From Paratinospora sagittata (taxonomy: Eukaryota; Streptophyta; Magnoliopsida; Ranunculales; Menispermaceae): a stretch of DNA of 64,000 nucleotides. This document shows positions 22,266 through 33,070 of the stretch, piece by piece. Position numbers and translations under genes: made by a program. Under the pieces are notes generated by a model. It was not told the origin of the DNA and did no database searches. It was given only the letters and a program-made list of their open reading frames with translations. Every line of letters starts with the position of its first letter. Position 1 is the first letter of the stretch. The stretch is from contig CM069603.1 of the NCBI GenBank assembly GCA_035771175.1, forward strand, positions 25,458,286-25,522,285, in the 5' to 3' direction.

Positions 22266-23002
22266 GATCGGTTACAACTTTGAGCAACACTTGCTCTAAC
22301 TCAGTGACTTGCCAATCACCACAAACTGAATACAAGATGAGATATGATTCCCTTTACTCAGAATCAAAGTGATACTTACAAAGCTTTGGATTTAACCTTT
22401 TGTGATCACAGATTCAGCAGAATATGTATGATGAAGTTTATGCTGAAAGCAGGTTCAAATAACTTTTGTCTTCTTCAGTGGGTTTTCGAAATAATGAAGA
22501 TGAAGATCAATCAACCCATAAGACTTTGAGTTTTTTTTTCAAAAGATCGTAAGATTAAGTGCAAGTGAAAGAAGACTAACTCTCAAAAAGTGCATAGTAC
22601 AAACGAAAATTGTTAATATGTTTTTAATGAATATCAGTTTCGTATTTCATTCCTAGTTTTTTTCTTGCTCTAAGGCAACACGTATATATATAGGAATAAC
22701 AAAGGCACAATGGAATTGATGATTTTGGCGCTCTAGGTTATTTCAAATATAACATTAACATTCTTTCCCGAAATGGATCGATTGAGCTTAATGCATATTA
22801 CGGCGATAACACTTGAATCTTCTGATCCTTTCATGAATGAGGAATGTTCTGACAAAGTTTTAGAACGTTTAAAAAGTTCTGAAAAAGTTCTTGTACGATT
22901 CTGAAAAGTTCTGAAAAGTATTCGTACGTTTCTGAAAAAGTTAACAGAAATAGCAGTAATGTCAAAACAACAAAAATATATTTTCTGTCATTTTGTTCCT
23001 TT

Positions 23003-23560
23003 GAGGGCGCTCATAGAACATCAGCTTCCTACTAAGCAATAAAGTGAGGGCGCTACTGAATAGTAAGCATCCTGACTTACTTTGACAATTGAACTACTCA
23101 AATAGTGAGGGTACTACTTCGCAGTAAGCGTCTTGCTTTGCTTTAAAATATTTGACACACGAGGGCGCTACTCAAGAGTAAGCGTCCTGAACTATTAAAA
23201 ATAGTTTTAAAACAATGTTAAGTGCGCCGACAGACGGTAAGCATCCTGAAAGTTATTTAAGTTGACTCTAAAGATGAGGGTACTCCTACACAAGTAGCGT
23301 CCTGATAATTTATTCAACTTATAACTTATCAGCGTCCTTAAAGATATAAATCATTTAAAGACAAAAAAAACTTTCAGCGAGCTGAAACTAAGTCAGCGTC
23401 CTAACATTCTCAAAGGTTGATAAAAAAAAAAGGTCACTACTAACAAGTGCGCGTCCTTATTAATCAGTTCAATTCAACCTTGAGCTTCCTAATATTTCAA
23501 CAGCGTCCTGACTCATCAAGTCCAGGAGGGTGTTGCCAAAACATTAGCGTCCAAAAAGAC
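23003..23560. repeat. Array of imperfect hairpins GGGCGCTACT...AGTAAGCGTCC (solo LTR copy)
   Basis: Units at 23003, 23046-23076, 23106-23135, 23161-23190, 23221-23249 and 23276-23306, then weaker ones. The best, 23161-23190, pairs GGGCGCTACTC with GAGTAAGCGTCC around two bases. TTTCAGC/GCTGAAA at 23371-23386 is a perfect additional hairpin. Confidence 0.7.
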
Positions 23561-24660
23561 TCTATAAAAATGGTTTTTTATTTCTCGATTAAAGCTCGAT
23601 AAAACACAATGTAGTCAGATTAAATCGAATATGCAACTGATCGATTAAAACATGCAGGCATCCATATTGCTGAATCACATGACAAAGAAGGTCCTACAAC
23701 CTATCATAATCTAATCATACAACTAAACATCTTCAAACGATCATGGTCTTCAAGAATATCTTTTAATATGTTCTCCACGCATCATTGAATCTTTGAAACT
23801 TTCAAGTGAGATTAGATATGCCATATGTGCCGTAATATCATAAACATAATGCAGTTTTGTAATCATTCAATTCTTTCATAATAGGGACATGTTTTCATAA
23901 GAGACATGCGGATAATTGGTTCAACAATAAAATCTCCTCATCAGGTCTCCAAGTCACCTTGACATTTGGGCATAACGCACATATAAGTGAAGGATGCGTA
24001 AGGCCCCCCGTTGTTGACGGATTGATGTTGTTTACAATAGAGCTTGCAATTACGTTCCCAACATCAATGGACTTCCCAGAAATGATGGCATAAAACAAAA
24101 TGGCCCTGTCTTTAGTCACATCTGATAAGTGGCCTACAAGCATCAACTTACCACATAAGAAATTTAGCCATGCCTTACTTAGCCGTGTTAATCCCTTTCA
24201 AGGGAATGAAGAAGAGACTCCTCTATTGATCTTCCATACTATTCATTGGCTACACAAAGTAGAGATGATCTCATTTGTATAAATTCCTTCATTTAAATAA
24301 GTGGAATAACCATCATTGTCAATATTTGGCAATCCATAGTAGGCATTGATGGTTGATCGATCAAAAGACATTGTTTGCCCTTTCACAAACACCTTGTAAT
24401 CATCACGTTCTCGGGCATTTGCATAAAATTCTCATACTAAGGGAATAACAACAGGGGCCGGTTGGCGCACAAAAGTTCCCCACTGTCTAGCAGCAATTAT
24501 GTTTGCAATTTGAGGAACGTGTGCCACAGAAGCATTCATACCCCTTTCCTGTACGAGGCTTCGCTTCACTACTAATTTATTATACTATTTTTCTGTTTCA
24601 GCACTAACAAACCTTTGTTGATCAAAGGGTGGAGCAGAAAAATATGATCAAAGGGTGAAG

Positions 24661-25165
24661 CAGAGAAATAAGTTTCTTTCTTTCATTTTTTTTATTTTTT
24701 TATTTCTTATATCTCATTAGCGCCGCGGCGCCCAGAAGCAGTTTTCTACATTCCATTAGCGCCGCGATGGGCACCGCGGCGCTCAGAAAACACTTTTTTT
24801 TAATACAATCATCCTCATCCCTCCCAACTTGAATTAAACATTGTCCTCAATGTGCCAAGAAAGAGTTGTTGAAGCTTCTCATAATCCGCTCCATCTATTG
24901 CTTCGTGTTATCCAAACAAAAAGAACTCCACTCTTTAGAACCTAGAGAAGGATAAGAAAACAATATATCAATGCTCAACCAAACTGAAAGGAATGTTATG
25001 AATGAATTAATTAATGCAAGGAAAATTTATGAAAAATTCAAAATGAAACCGATGGGTTGCCTCCCATAAAGCGCTTAGTTTTAAGTCCTCAGCTCGACTT
25101 CTTCATATCTTCTCATGGGTCCGCAAGGGTAAGGTGATCACCACGCCTCTCATCTTGTCCATAGT
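24661..25165 (-). other. Athila spacer between pol and env-position ORF
   Basis: Non-coding on both strands. Contains a GC hairpin (24760-24783, stem GCGCCGCG/CGCGGCGC), a PPT-like AAGTTGGGAGG on the minus strand at about 24817-24827, and the post-pol stem-loop at 25052-25067. Ends at the LTR inserted at 25166. Confidence 0.65.
25052..25067 (-). other. Athila post-pol stem-loop ATGGG-AGGCAA-CCCAT
   Basis: On the minus strand, same loop as at 4009-4026 with a changed but still paired stem. Confidence 0.55.
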
Positions 25166-26063
25166 TGTCACACCCCACCTCATTTACCTAGAGCGAGGTG
25201 CAACAGTTAGGGCGTTGAGTGCTTACTCCACTCGATCAGAGTCGCACATACAAAAGCATAGTGGCCCACATTAACAATAATACAAATACAAACTTTTAAG
25301 AAAAATACGGTTATATTTCACATATAACGTTTGTTAATTATTACATTCCTTATAGTAAAACGATAACAAAAATGTAACATGGGCGAACCCCTACAAAAGT
25401 ACCAAAATAACAAAAGAGTAGTTAAGTGAGGCATCTAGAAGCCTGGAACTATCGCCATCATCATTAGATCGATCTGACAGGACCTTGGAGAGTACATACA
25501 CAAAAGTCCCTACATAGACCGGGTTTGGCCATAACCCCCGAAATAAATCCATCATGACCCATCAAAATTCCCTGGAAATATTAGAAACAGGGTGAGCTCA
25601 ACAGCTTAGTGAGATCAAACAGGGTAAACAAGTATTACATGCATAACAATAAATACAGAACAACATTCATCAAACATTTATGCCACAATAATACAATCAA
25701 GCAATGATATGAATGAACCCTGGTCACACGGCATCACAAGCCATGCACCATTCACTCGCAACCTGTGATCCGAGGCACCAGTAATAACTAGCAACTGAGA
25801 GATCTCATGAGTTTCAGTGCTAACCGGTGACAATGCCACTTTGTCTGGGCCAGTGTAATGGCATAACACCCAATAATATGACCAGTGACAGCGTCACTCT
25901 GCTGGGGCCAGCATAATGACATAACACCTAATAATATTTCATTTTTAAATAGATAGCCTCATGCATGAAGTAAAGCATGGTAACAGATATGATGCATGAT
26001 GTTATGTAATTCAGTATTAAACAAGTAAGAAATGCAAACCTAGCCTTCATTTCCCACCTTACA
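25166..26063 (-). repeat. Element X LTR, truncated at its 5' side
   Basis: Ends GGTGTGACA (minus strand) at 25166 and is collinear with 57450-58325 of the complete LTR at 57124-58325. About 330 bases of U3 are missing. It could be the 3' LTR of the minus-strand X copy at 29651-36410. Flank atagt at 25161-25165. Confidence 0.75.
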
Positions 26064-26740
26064 ACAATAGTTATTAGGCGAGCATCGATATGGCACCGTA
26101 TGAGGCTTTGTATGGAAGACCCTGTAGATCTCCAACTTGTTGGTATGAGGTGGGCGATACGCAGTTATGGGGCTCTGATGTAGTTGTTGAGCAGATAGAG
26201 AAAGTCAAGCTGATTCAGTAAAGACTGAAGTCGACTCAGGACAGGCAAAAGAGTTATTACGATAACTAGCATCGACTGTTAGAGTTTACAGTGGGAGACC
26301 TAGTTTTGCTTAAGGTCTCTCTACTCAAGGGTCAGATGAGGTTCGCCATCAGAGGGAAACTTATCCCTAGGTTTATTGGACTTTTTAGATTGTTGAGAGG
26401 ATTGGACCAGTAGCGTACAGGTTGGCTCTACCTTCTTAGCTTGAGGGTGTTCTTGATGTATTCAATGTATCGATGCTAAGGAAACTTCATGAGGATCCAT
26501 CGAAAGAGTCTCATCCCGATCCAGCTCATGTGCTTGATGTGAGTCATCTGCAAGTTGGGGAGGATACAACTTATACGGAGTTGCCTATTCAGATTGTCGC
26601 TCGTCAGAAATTGAGGAATAAAGAGATCCCGCTGGTGCTAGTCAAATAGCAATTCCACGATAATGAAGAGAAAACCTGGGAGCATGAGGACTAGATGAGG
26701 GAGCTGTTCTCCGATCTCTTTACCAATTGAGGTTAGCTCT
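26064..26740 (+). pseudogene. Chromovirus integrase C-terminus and chromodomain, fragment
   Basis: Begins inside INT at 'DMAPYEALYGRPCRSPT' and continues through 'DRQKSYYDN', 'FTVGDLVLLKVS' and 'KLIPRFIGLF'. A frameshift near 26380 leads to the chromodomain-like segment 'REIPLVLVK' and 'ETWEHED' in other frames, with several stops. The upstream gag to INT core is absent because the fragment abuts the truncated LTR at 26063. It is a different family from the Tekay copies: the LTR that follows starts TGTAGCACCC. Confidence 0.8.
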
Positions 26741-26770
26741 CTTGCTTTTATTTTTTAGGATAAAAATACT

Positions 26771-26787
26771 CTTAAGTTGGGGAGAGT
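26771..26787 (+). other. Polypurine tract of plus-strand chromovirus
   Basis: TTAAGTTGGGGAGAGT directly before the LTR start TGTAGCACCC. Confidence 0.7.
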
Positions 26788-29433
26788 TGTAGCACCCGTA
26801 CCTTTGGATGACGTCATTTTTGACCCGTAAAGTACTCGTATATGTATTTGATGTTTGACGCATGTTGGTTCTAGTGCCTTTGCATGCTTTTAAGTTGTTT
26901 AATGTGTGCGTAAAGTTTTGGAATGATCAGAGACCTATTTGACGTCGAAACATGTCGAGAACGGTGTTTTGGATAAGTGGAGCTCGCTCTACATAGGACA
27001 AAATTCTTGTCACCAATTACATCAATGACTTGATCTCCTAGATCCATGGTCCGATTGAGCTGAAATTTTGTCAGATTATTCTCCTCTGATATATATTCAT
27101 TATGAACGGTGAAGATATTAATCAGAGTTTTGTACTGTGAGATATAAGACACCAAACACTATTTCTTGGATTTGTAAATTTTCTTGCGCCGTTTTGATCA
27201 AATGGTTCGAACTCACAATCCCACCGTTGGATTGCGTTGAAAGTTTCCAGAAGGTTCATCACTGACTCTTAAAAAGTTTGAACGGTTAAGATGTTAATTT
27301 GTTGAGTATTTTGTAAGAAATTTATTATCTAAGTGCAAATAATTGCAGCAGGAAAATCTATTTTTTAGCAGTTTTTCATGTGGGCCCAAACTTGTCTATT
27401 TAAGCAACCAACACATAATTGTTGGCTCATTTGCTAGCTTTTCACTTAGAAAAAAGAGAAAAGAGCTGGAGAAGATGAGAGGAAGGGAAAAGTTAGGGTT
27501 TTGGTGATTTTTTCTCAAAAATCCCTAAGGTTTGCATGTCTACCCTTATTTCTTCCTTTAATCTCTTTAGTTCATGCTTGAGAGTTGTATTTTGACCTAA
27601 GCAATGTTATGGGTTTTCAGTTGAGGGTGTTCCAGACCTAGGGTTCCTTTGCATGTATGTTTTTATGAACCCTAGTATTGATTGGAGGCCATTGATGCCA
27701 TTTCCCCCAATTTATCACTTGGATTTGTTGGAACCCTTTGTAAATGGACCTATACTTGGCTCATGACCTTAGAATTTTCCAAATGGCTTGCATGTCATCT
27801 ATGTTAGGCTTGTGGATACTAGAAACAGATCCATGTATTTTGTTAGAGATTTCCATGGTGAAATCATAGGGTTTAGTACAAATAGCCCTTGCTTGGTTTA
27901 TTGACCTAGGGTTATGAACAAGCCTTGCATGTCAACTATGTTGACCTATGAGGCATTGTTGATGAACCCATGATGCAAGCTCAGTATTTTACTGAGCTGA
28001 ACATGGTGACTTAGTGTAATTTTTTGCTTGGGCCATATAATTTCAGAATTTGCAATGAATTTTGGGATTTGCCCAAATTTGGGGATTTTGACCAAATGGA
28101 TGTCAATTGATGAAATTAACATGAAATTAGTCTAATTAACCCTATTTATGATTGAATGCCTTGTAGTATAGTGGTTGGATCAACCTATTGCATTCAAATG
28201 GGTTAAATGTGGGTTAATTTAGTATTAATTGGTTGAATTGAGCAATATGGAATTGGCTCATGGGTTTAATTATTTTAGAATCTTAATTGGCTATGTAGTT
28301 GGGTTTAAACATGGTTGTTTAGCAGACTTTGGACTGATTTTCAGTATTGTGTAAACCATGTTATTTTCAGGGTTTTGTGAAGGATCTAAGTAACTCATAT
28401 AGGCCAATTAGAGGTTGTAGTGCTTAGGAGTGTGTTGGTGCATCCTAGTGCTTTCTTTGGTCGGATTAGATTGGCTTAGCCTAGCCAATCGAGTTGTGAG
28501 TGTCCCTTTACGTTTGGATTTCTATATGTGGCATTGTATTACTTAAATTGATTTGAATTGAAATATATATATAAGTGTTATGCATGTTTTAATGTTTCCA
28601 TGAAATGAATTTGAGCATAGTCTATAGGGTTAGAAATTTGGTTAGGTCTCCTAGTTGTGAATTCCTTTGGGAAGTCTCGTAAGTCTAGTGGTAATCCCCA
28701 ATTGTGGACCTGGTAGAGGGTTTTATGGCTTGTGTATAGGTAGGATAGCTTAGGTTGATCTTACAGGCTGCACAACCCCAGAAATCCTACTAGAATACGA
28801 GTATTGTTTGGTTGGATCAGGCGTGGTGTGTCGCGCACCAAGCCTTTGATCGCCCTTGCTCAGGAGGTGTTAGGATTGCATTGGCTTGATTAGAAAATGA
28901 TATGCATTGTCTTGGTTATGACATGATGCATTATATTGACATGTATGTAATCTTGTTTCATCACCATGTTATTTCAAATGCTTTTATGATCTTGCCATGT
29001 TTTATTTAAATGCATGTATATTTCCACTTGTAGAAGACATTCACTGAGCTTGTTGTAGCTCACAACTCATCCTTATCATTTCAGGTTTTGATAGGAAGGG
29101 GAAGAGACACTTGACTGCGAAGCACTCCCTTGGTATTTTGTTAATGTAGGTGTTGTACATTTTTGTATTTTTATATTATTTGCATGATAACACCTAGTAT
29201 ATGTATATTTAACACATAGATGGGATGTGTTTGGTTTTGTATTAATGAGGACTTATGAAATTTTATTCTTGGTGATTTTGGAGATGTAATATTTTTATTT
29301 ATTGTTGTTGATTATGTTTAGATGGATGCAATTATTATATTGTGTTTTATTGGGATTTGTGTTATATTAGGCTGACTAGACGTCGGGTGTACCGAGAGAG
29401 GGTATACCCGGGGGTTCTGTGCCGATCATGACA
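26788..29433 (+). repeat. Chromovirus 3' LTR (TGTAGCACCC family)
   Basis: About 2.65 kb. Start fixed by the PPT; the end, near ATCATGACA at 29433, is less certain. Shares the block GCTTGCATGTCAACTATGTT and its 100-base surroundings (27920-28020) with Tekay LTRs (11025-11130). No reading frame of interest. Confidence 0.7.
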
Positions 29434-29650
29434 TCACAGATAGTGAACTCATAGGGGATGTAGACTGGGAGTAATAGTCAGTAGAAGGACTCCAGTCTGA
29501 AGGGATTGAGCTCATGTCATCATCTCGTTCAATACTCATATTTGTATCCTAATTTGAATTATTGCTATGTTCAGATGGTTCAGAACTGTAACTTGTTGAA
29601 TCGTCAGATATCTATGTCAAAGACGAAACAAGAAACCCAAGAGCATAGAA
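29434..29650 (-). other. Unidentified Ser/Asp-rich coding-like remnant
   Basis: One minus-strand frame reads as a Ser-, Asp- and Thr-rich acidic peptide of about 60 residues with a single stop ('MSIERDDDMSSIPSDWSPS'). It lies between the X integrase remnant and the plus-strand LTR. I do not recognise it. It could be the C-terminal tail of the X polyprotein or filler from another element. Confidence 0.3.
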
Positions 29651-30990
29651 TAAGAACAAGTCAATAATTGGAAATGTTCAGACATTTATGCCGATTCGAT
29701 CAATAATTGGAAATGGTCCGATAAACCTTGGAGACAACTTTCCTTTGACTCCAAATCTTTTCACACTTTGAAATGGTTGGACCTTTAACAAAACCGAGTT
29801 GCCAACTTGAAAATTCTAGAGATTTTCGTTGCTTGTCTGTATAACTTTTGTGTCTGCTTTGGGCGGTACAGAGTCATTCTTTAACGAGCTTTATTTTCTT
29901 GGTGGTTTCTCGGATGAGATCGGGACCAAGCTATAGTCGATTAAACATATCTACCCAAGACAAAGGTGATCTATATGGTCGTCCGTATAGTGCTTCATAT
30001 GGAGCCATCTTAATGCTCTTATGATAACTATATATGCGAACTCTGCTAAATGCAGGTACTTTGTCCATCCGTCGTTAAAATCTAGGGTACAACAGCGTAG
30101 CACGCCTTCCAAAATTTGTATAAGCTGCTCAGACTGTCCAGTTGTCTATGGATGAAAGGCAGTACTCATAAGAATCTTTGTACCTAGCTTGGCGTGAAAG
30201 CTTTGCCAGAATTTGGATGTGAATCTAGGGTGTCGATCACAGACGATGGTGAGCGGGATTCCATGCAATCTGATGATCTCTCGTTCATAGATTTTGGCTA
30301 ACTTGATTGAAATATCTGTAAGTCTAACTGGTATAAAATGTGCAGCTTTGGTTAACTGATCAACAATTACCCAAACGATGTCCTGACCCTTGACGTTTTT
30401 TGGTAACGTAAACACAAAATCCATGGAAATATTATCACGTTTCCATTCCCCTATAGGAAGTGGTTGTAACAAACCAAAGGGGAGCCTGCGATCGGTTTTT
30501 ACTTGTTGACAAGTAAGGCACTTGGCCACGAATTCTGTTATGGCCTTTTTTATTCCACTAAACCAAAATTGCCTTTTCATGTCCTTATACATTTTTTCTC
30601 CTCCTGGATGCATACAAAACCTAGATTTGTGGCACTCATTCATCAGGTCCCTCCTAAGTTCTGGGTCTTGAGTTACACACAATAGCCCTTTATATAATAA
30701 CACACGATCAGAAGTAAGAGACCATTGATGCGGAGCTTGGTTCTGCTGAATGAGCTCCTTCATCTTTATAAGCTCATCATCCTTGGCTTGTGCAGTGACT
30801 ATTCTTTTAATGAGGTCGAAATGGGTAGTGAATTGGGCAAGTCTAACTGCATTTCCATTATTTCGAAGCTGGAATTTATACATTTCCAGCTCGTATGACA
30901 ACTTGGCCATTTCAAAATTTATCGTACAGGTGGAGACATATGACTTTCTGCTAAGGGCATTAGCCATTACATTGGCTTTACCCAGATGGT
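29651..30990 (-). pseudogene. Element X integrase, broken
   Basis: Open from 'ANALSRKS' (30967) for 273 codons: zinc finger with 'CHKSRFCMHPGGEKMY' and 'CLTCQQVK', then core Asp in 'SMDFVFTLPKN'. The second Asp lies in 'IVCDRHPRFTSKFW', with Cys and His where Ser and Asp are usual. A stop at 30146 falls just before the Glu-bearing 'TTGQSEQLIQIL' segment. The remainder, to 'RFIGPFPIIDRIG' (about 29700), is recognisable but with stops and a frameshift. No chromodomain is visible before the end of homology, so assignment to the chromovirus branch rests on gag-RT-INT similarity. Confidence 0.83.
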
Positions 30991-31490
30991 ATTTAAGTTC
31001 AAAGTCATAGTCTTTGACAAACTCGAGCCATCGCCTTTGTTGAAGATTTAAGTTTTTCTGAGTATAAATATACTAAAGACTTTTGTGGTCGGAGAAGACT
31101 TCAAATCGTTCTTTGTACAAGTAATGTCGCAAAATTTTTAAGGCAAACACTACTACTGCGAGTTCTAAATCATGAGTCGGATAATTGACCTCATGAATTT
31201 TCAACTGCCGAGAGGCATAGGCCACGACACGATATTCTTCCATTAGCACAGCTCCAAGTCCTTGAAGCGATGCATCCATGTACAATGTGAAGCCAATCCC
31301 ATCCTTTGGAGTAGTCAGAACAGGTGTTGAAGTCACCCTTTTCTTGAGTTCTTGAAAGGCTGATTCACAAGCTTCACTCCAAATAAAACGAGTGTCCTTT
31401 CGGGTTAGTCGTGTGAGTGGTTCAGCAAGTTTGGAAAAATCTTTGATGAACCGTCTGTAATATCTGGCTATCCGAAAAAACACCTAATTT
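30991..31490 (-). pseudogene. Element X connection domain and RNase H, broken
   Basis: '[22 protein letters not shown]' leads to RNase H with '[17 protein letters not shown]' (catalytic Asp), '[19 protein letters not shown]' (Glu) and '[10 protein letters not shown]' (Asp). A stop after that motif (31073) is followed in frame by 'LNLQQRRWLEFVKDYDFEL'. Continuous with INT. Confidence 0.83.
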
Positions 31491-31573
31491 CTATGACATT
31501 AGTCGGTTGTTTCCAACTAAGTACCGCTTCTACCTTGGCTGGATCTACTTTGATGCCATCATGGGACATGACA

Positions 31574-32452
31574 TGTCACACCCTGGGTTGCACAGCGTGG
31601 CCCCTACCCAGGTGCGGGCGCACCCCCTCGGGGCGAATGCCTAGCCATTATGGATCCATAATATTGTCCCATCTCGGCCAGCCACGCCACACAAGGACGC
31701 CGGTCACCGAGATCATTTATCCCCCTGCACAATCCACAGCACAGGGAGGGCCTCCCCCAAGTCCAAACTCGCAACCTCTTCCTCATACTGTTAGATTTCG
31801 CAACTTGAGTACCCATTGAGTCATGGGTACTCAAGTTGCGAAATCTAACCTTATGAGGAAGAGGTTGCGAGTTCGAACTTGGGGGAGGCCCTCCCTGTGC
31901 TGTGGATTGTGCAGGGGGTGTACATAAGGCCTTTTTGTCACACCCTGGGTTGCACAGCGTGCCCCCTACCCAGGTGCGGGCGCACCCCCTCGGGGCGAAC
32001 GCCTAGCCATTATGGATCCATAATATTGTCCCATCTCGGCCAGGCATGCCACACAAGGACGCCGGACACCGAGATCATTTATCCATATTATTCACACTCC
32101 CATGAATAATATAGGGCCTCCCCCAAGTTTGAACTCGCAACCTCTTCCTCATAAGGTTAGATTTCGCAACTTGAGTATCCATTGAACCAATGGTTCAATG
32201 GTTCAATGGATACTCAAGTTGCGAAATCTAACCTTATGAGGAAGAGGTTGCGAGTTCGAACTTGGGGGAGGCCCTATATTATTCATGGGAGTGTGAATAA
32301 TATGGATAAATGATCTCGGTGTCCGACGTCCTTGTGTGGCGTGGCTGGCCGAGATGGGACAATATTATGGATCCATAATGGCTAGGCGTTCGCCCCGAGG
32401 GGGTGCGCCCGCACCTGGGTAGGGGGCACGCTGTGCAACCCAGGGTGTGACA
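31574..32452. mobile_element. Palindromic foldback-type element, one and a half copies, inserted in element X RT
   Basis: Begins TGTCACACCCTGGG and ends CCCAGGGTGTGACA. The complete unit 31936-32452 (517 bases) is almost one long inverted repeat (arms about 250 bases) around a short loop of repeated GGTTCAAT. A second unit, 31574-31918, has the left arm and only part of the right arm. The flanks tgaca (31569-31573) and cgaca (32453-32457) look like a five-base duplication with one mismatch. RT sequence continues on both sides. No transposase. Subterminal segments differ between the two units. Confidence 0.8.
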
Positions 32453-33070
32453 CGACATGACCGAGGAACTTAACCTTAGTCATCCATAATTCACACTTGC
32501 TGAACTTCACGTACAACTCATGTTGCTGAAGGGTACTAAGTACAGCTCGAAAGTGTTTTCCATGGAGTTCCTCTGTGGGAGAGTATATCAGTATGTTGTT
32601 GAAAAATACAATGACAAAGCGATCTAGGTATGGTCTGAAAATGCTGTTCATTAAATAAATGAATGTCGCAGGTGCCTTTGATAGGCCAAATGGCGTTACA
32701 GTGAATTCGTAATGACCATATCTGGTTCGAAAAGTTATTTTTGGGATGTCTTCTTCCTTAACCCAGAGTTGGTGATACCCCGAGCGAAGTTCAATTTTTG
32801 AAAAAGATCTTGCTCCCCTTAATTGATCAAACAAATCTTCTATTTGAGGTAACGGATATCTGCTCTTAATAGTGACTTTGTTCAACTTTCTATAGTCGAT
32901 GCAGAGTCGGAGTGAATCGTCCTTTTTCTTGACAAAAAGAACTGGAGCACCCCATGGTGGCATGCTCTTTCTTATAAACCCCAACTTCTATAATTCCTTT
33001 AACTGCTTATCTAGTTCGACTAGTTCTACATTAGGCATGCAGTAGGGTGGAATTTAGATAGGTTTGGTAC
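32453..33070 (-). pseudogene. Element X reverse transcriptase, catalytic motif lost
   Basis: Open for '[20 protein letters not shown]', '[20 protein letters not shown]', '[17 protein letters not shown]' and 'GLSKAPATF'. The catalytic motif reads F-F-N-N-I-L-I-Y-S where F-I-D-D is expected, so both metal-binding Asp are replaced. RT is interrupted at 'VKFLGHVVS' by the foldback element and resumes at 31530. Upstream, up to about 33330, the frame is broken by stops. Confidence 0.85.

Larger units (their letters stand above)
21903..23926 (-). repeat. Copia-type solo LTR
   Basis: 2,024 bases with TGTTG...CAACA ends and the target duplication ataaa (21898-21902 and 23927-23931). Orientation comes from the related LTR at 46029-48778, whose primer site lies at its left end. 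The left (U5) end has the run CCAAGAGGGGGGCGAATTGG, common near the 3' end of plant Ty1/copia LTRs. A TATA-like CTATATATATACG (minus strand) is near 22682-22695. It contains two hairpin arrays. It sits in the Athila env-position ORF. Confidence 0.85.
8055..24660 (-). pseudogene. Athila env-position ORF (putative plant transposon protein family), split and broken
   Basis: Lies between pol and the 3' LTR, the env position in Athila. Three exon-like pieces, 24660-23927, 21902-21711 and 8204-8055, are separated by inserted LTRs and stay in one frame when joined. The N-terminal half shows the 'EFYANARERDDYKVFVKGQ' and 'FDRSTINAYYGLPN' blocks, then 'RAILFYAIISGKSIDVGNVI', typical of the plant family known to me as putative plant transposon protein (PF20167). 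The C-terminus is Gln-rich and ends in an acidic 'STEDESEDSSEEDKDE' tail with TAA at 8055-8057. At least five in-frame stops are present. Its biochemical role is unknown; no signal peptide or membrane segment is evident, so I would not call it an envelope protein. The start codon was not determined. Confidence 0.7.
6501..25165 (-). mobile_element. Athila-type element, 3' half, interrupted by two insertions
   Basis: On the minus strand, in order: post-pol stem-loop (25067-25052), non-coding spacer, env-position ORF (24660-8055), 3' non-coding region with three PPT-like motifs, PPT and LTR stub. The pieces are 23927-25165, 21711-21902 and 6501-8204. Between them lie a copia solo LTR (TSD ataaa) and the Tekay solo LTR that contains a full element (TSD gaata). 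Removing both restores one continuous reading frame across the joins. Confidence 0.85.

Noticed and set aside
23003..23560. CRISPR-like regular spacing of short repeats
   Set aside because: Units are degenerate and lie inside a plant retrotransposon LTR, with no constant repeat and no unique spacers of fixed length.
24100..24282. Plus-strand ORF of 60 codons
   Set aside because: Shadow of the minus-strand env-position ORF.
8055..24660. Env-position Athila ORF as a true envelope glycoprotein
   Set aside because: No signal peptide, transmembrane segment or Cys pattern visible; the recognisable blocks fit a plant transposon protein family instead.
31493..32109. ORFs of 76-108 codons in the foldback element
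   Set aside because: They come from the GC-rich inverted arms, appear on both strands, and have no transposase motif.
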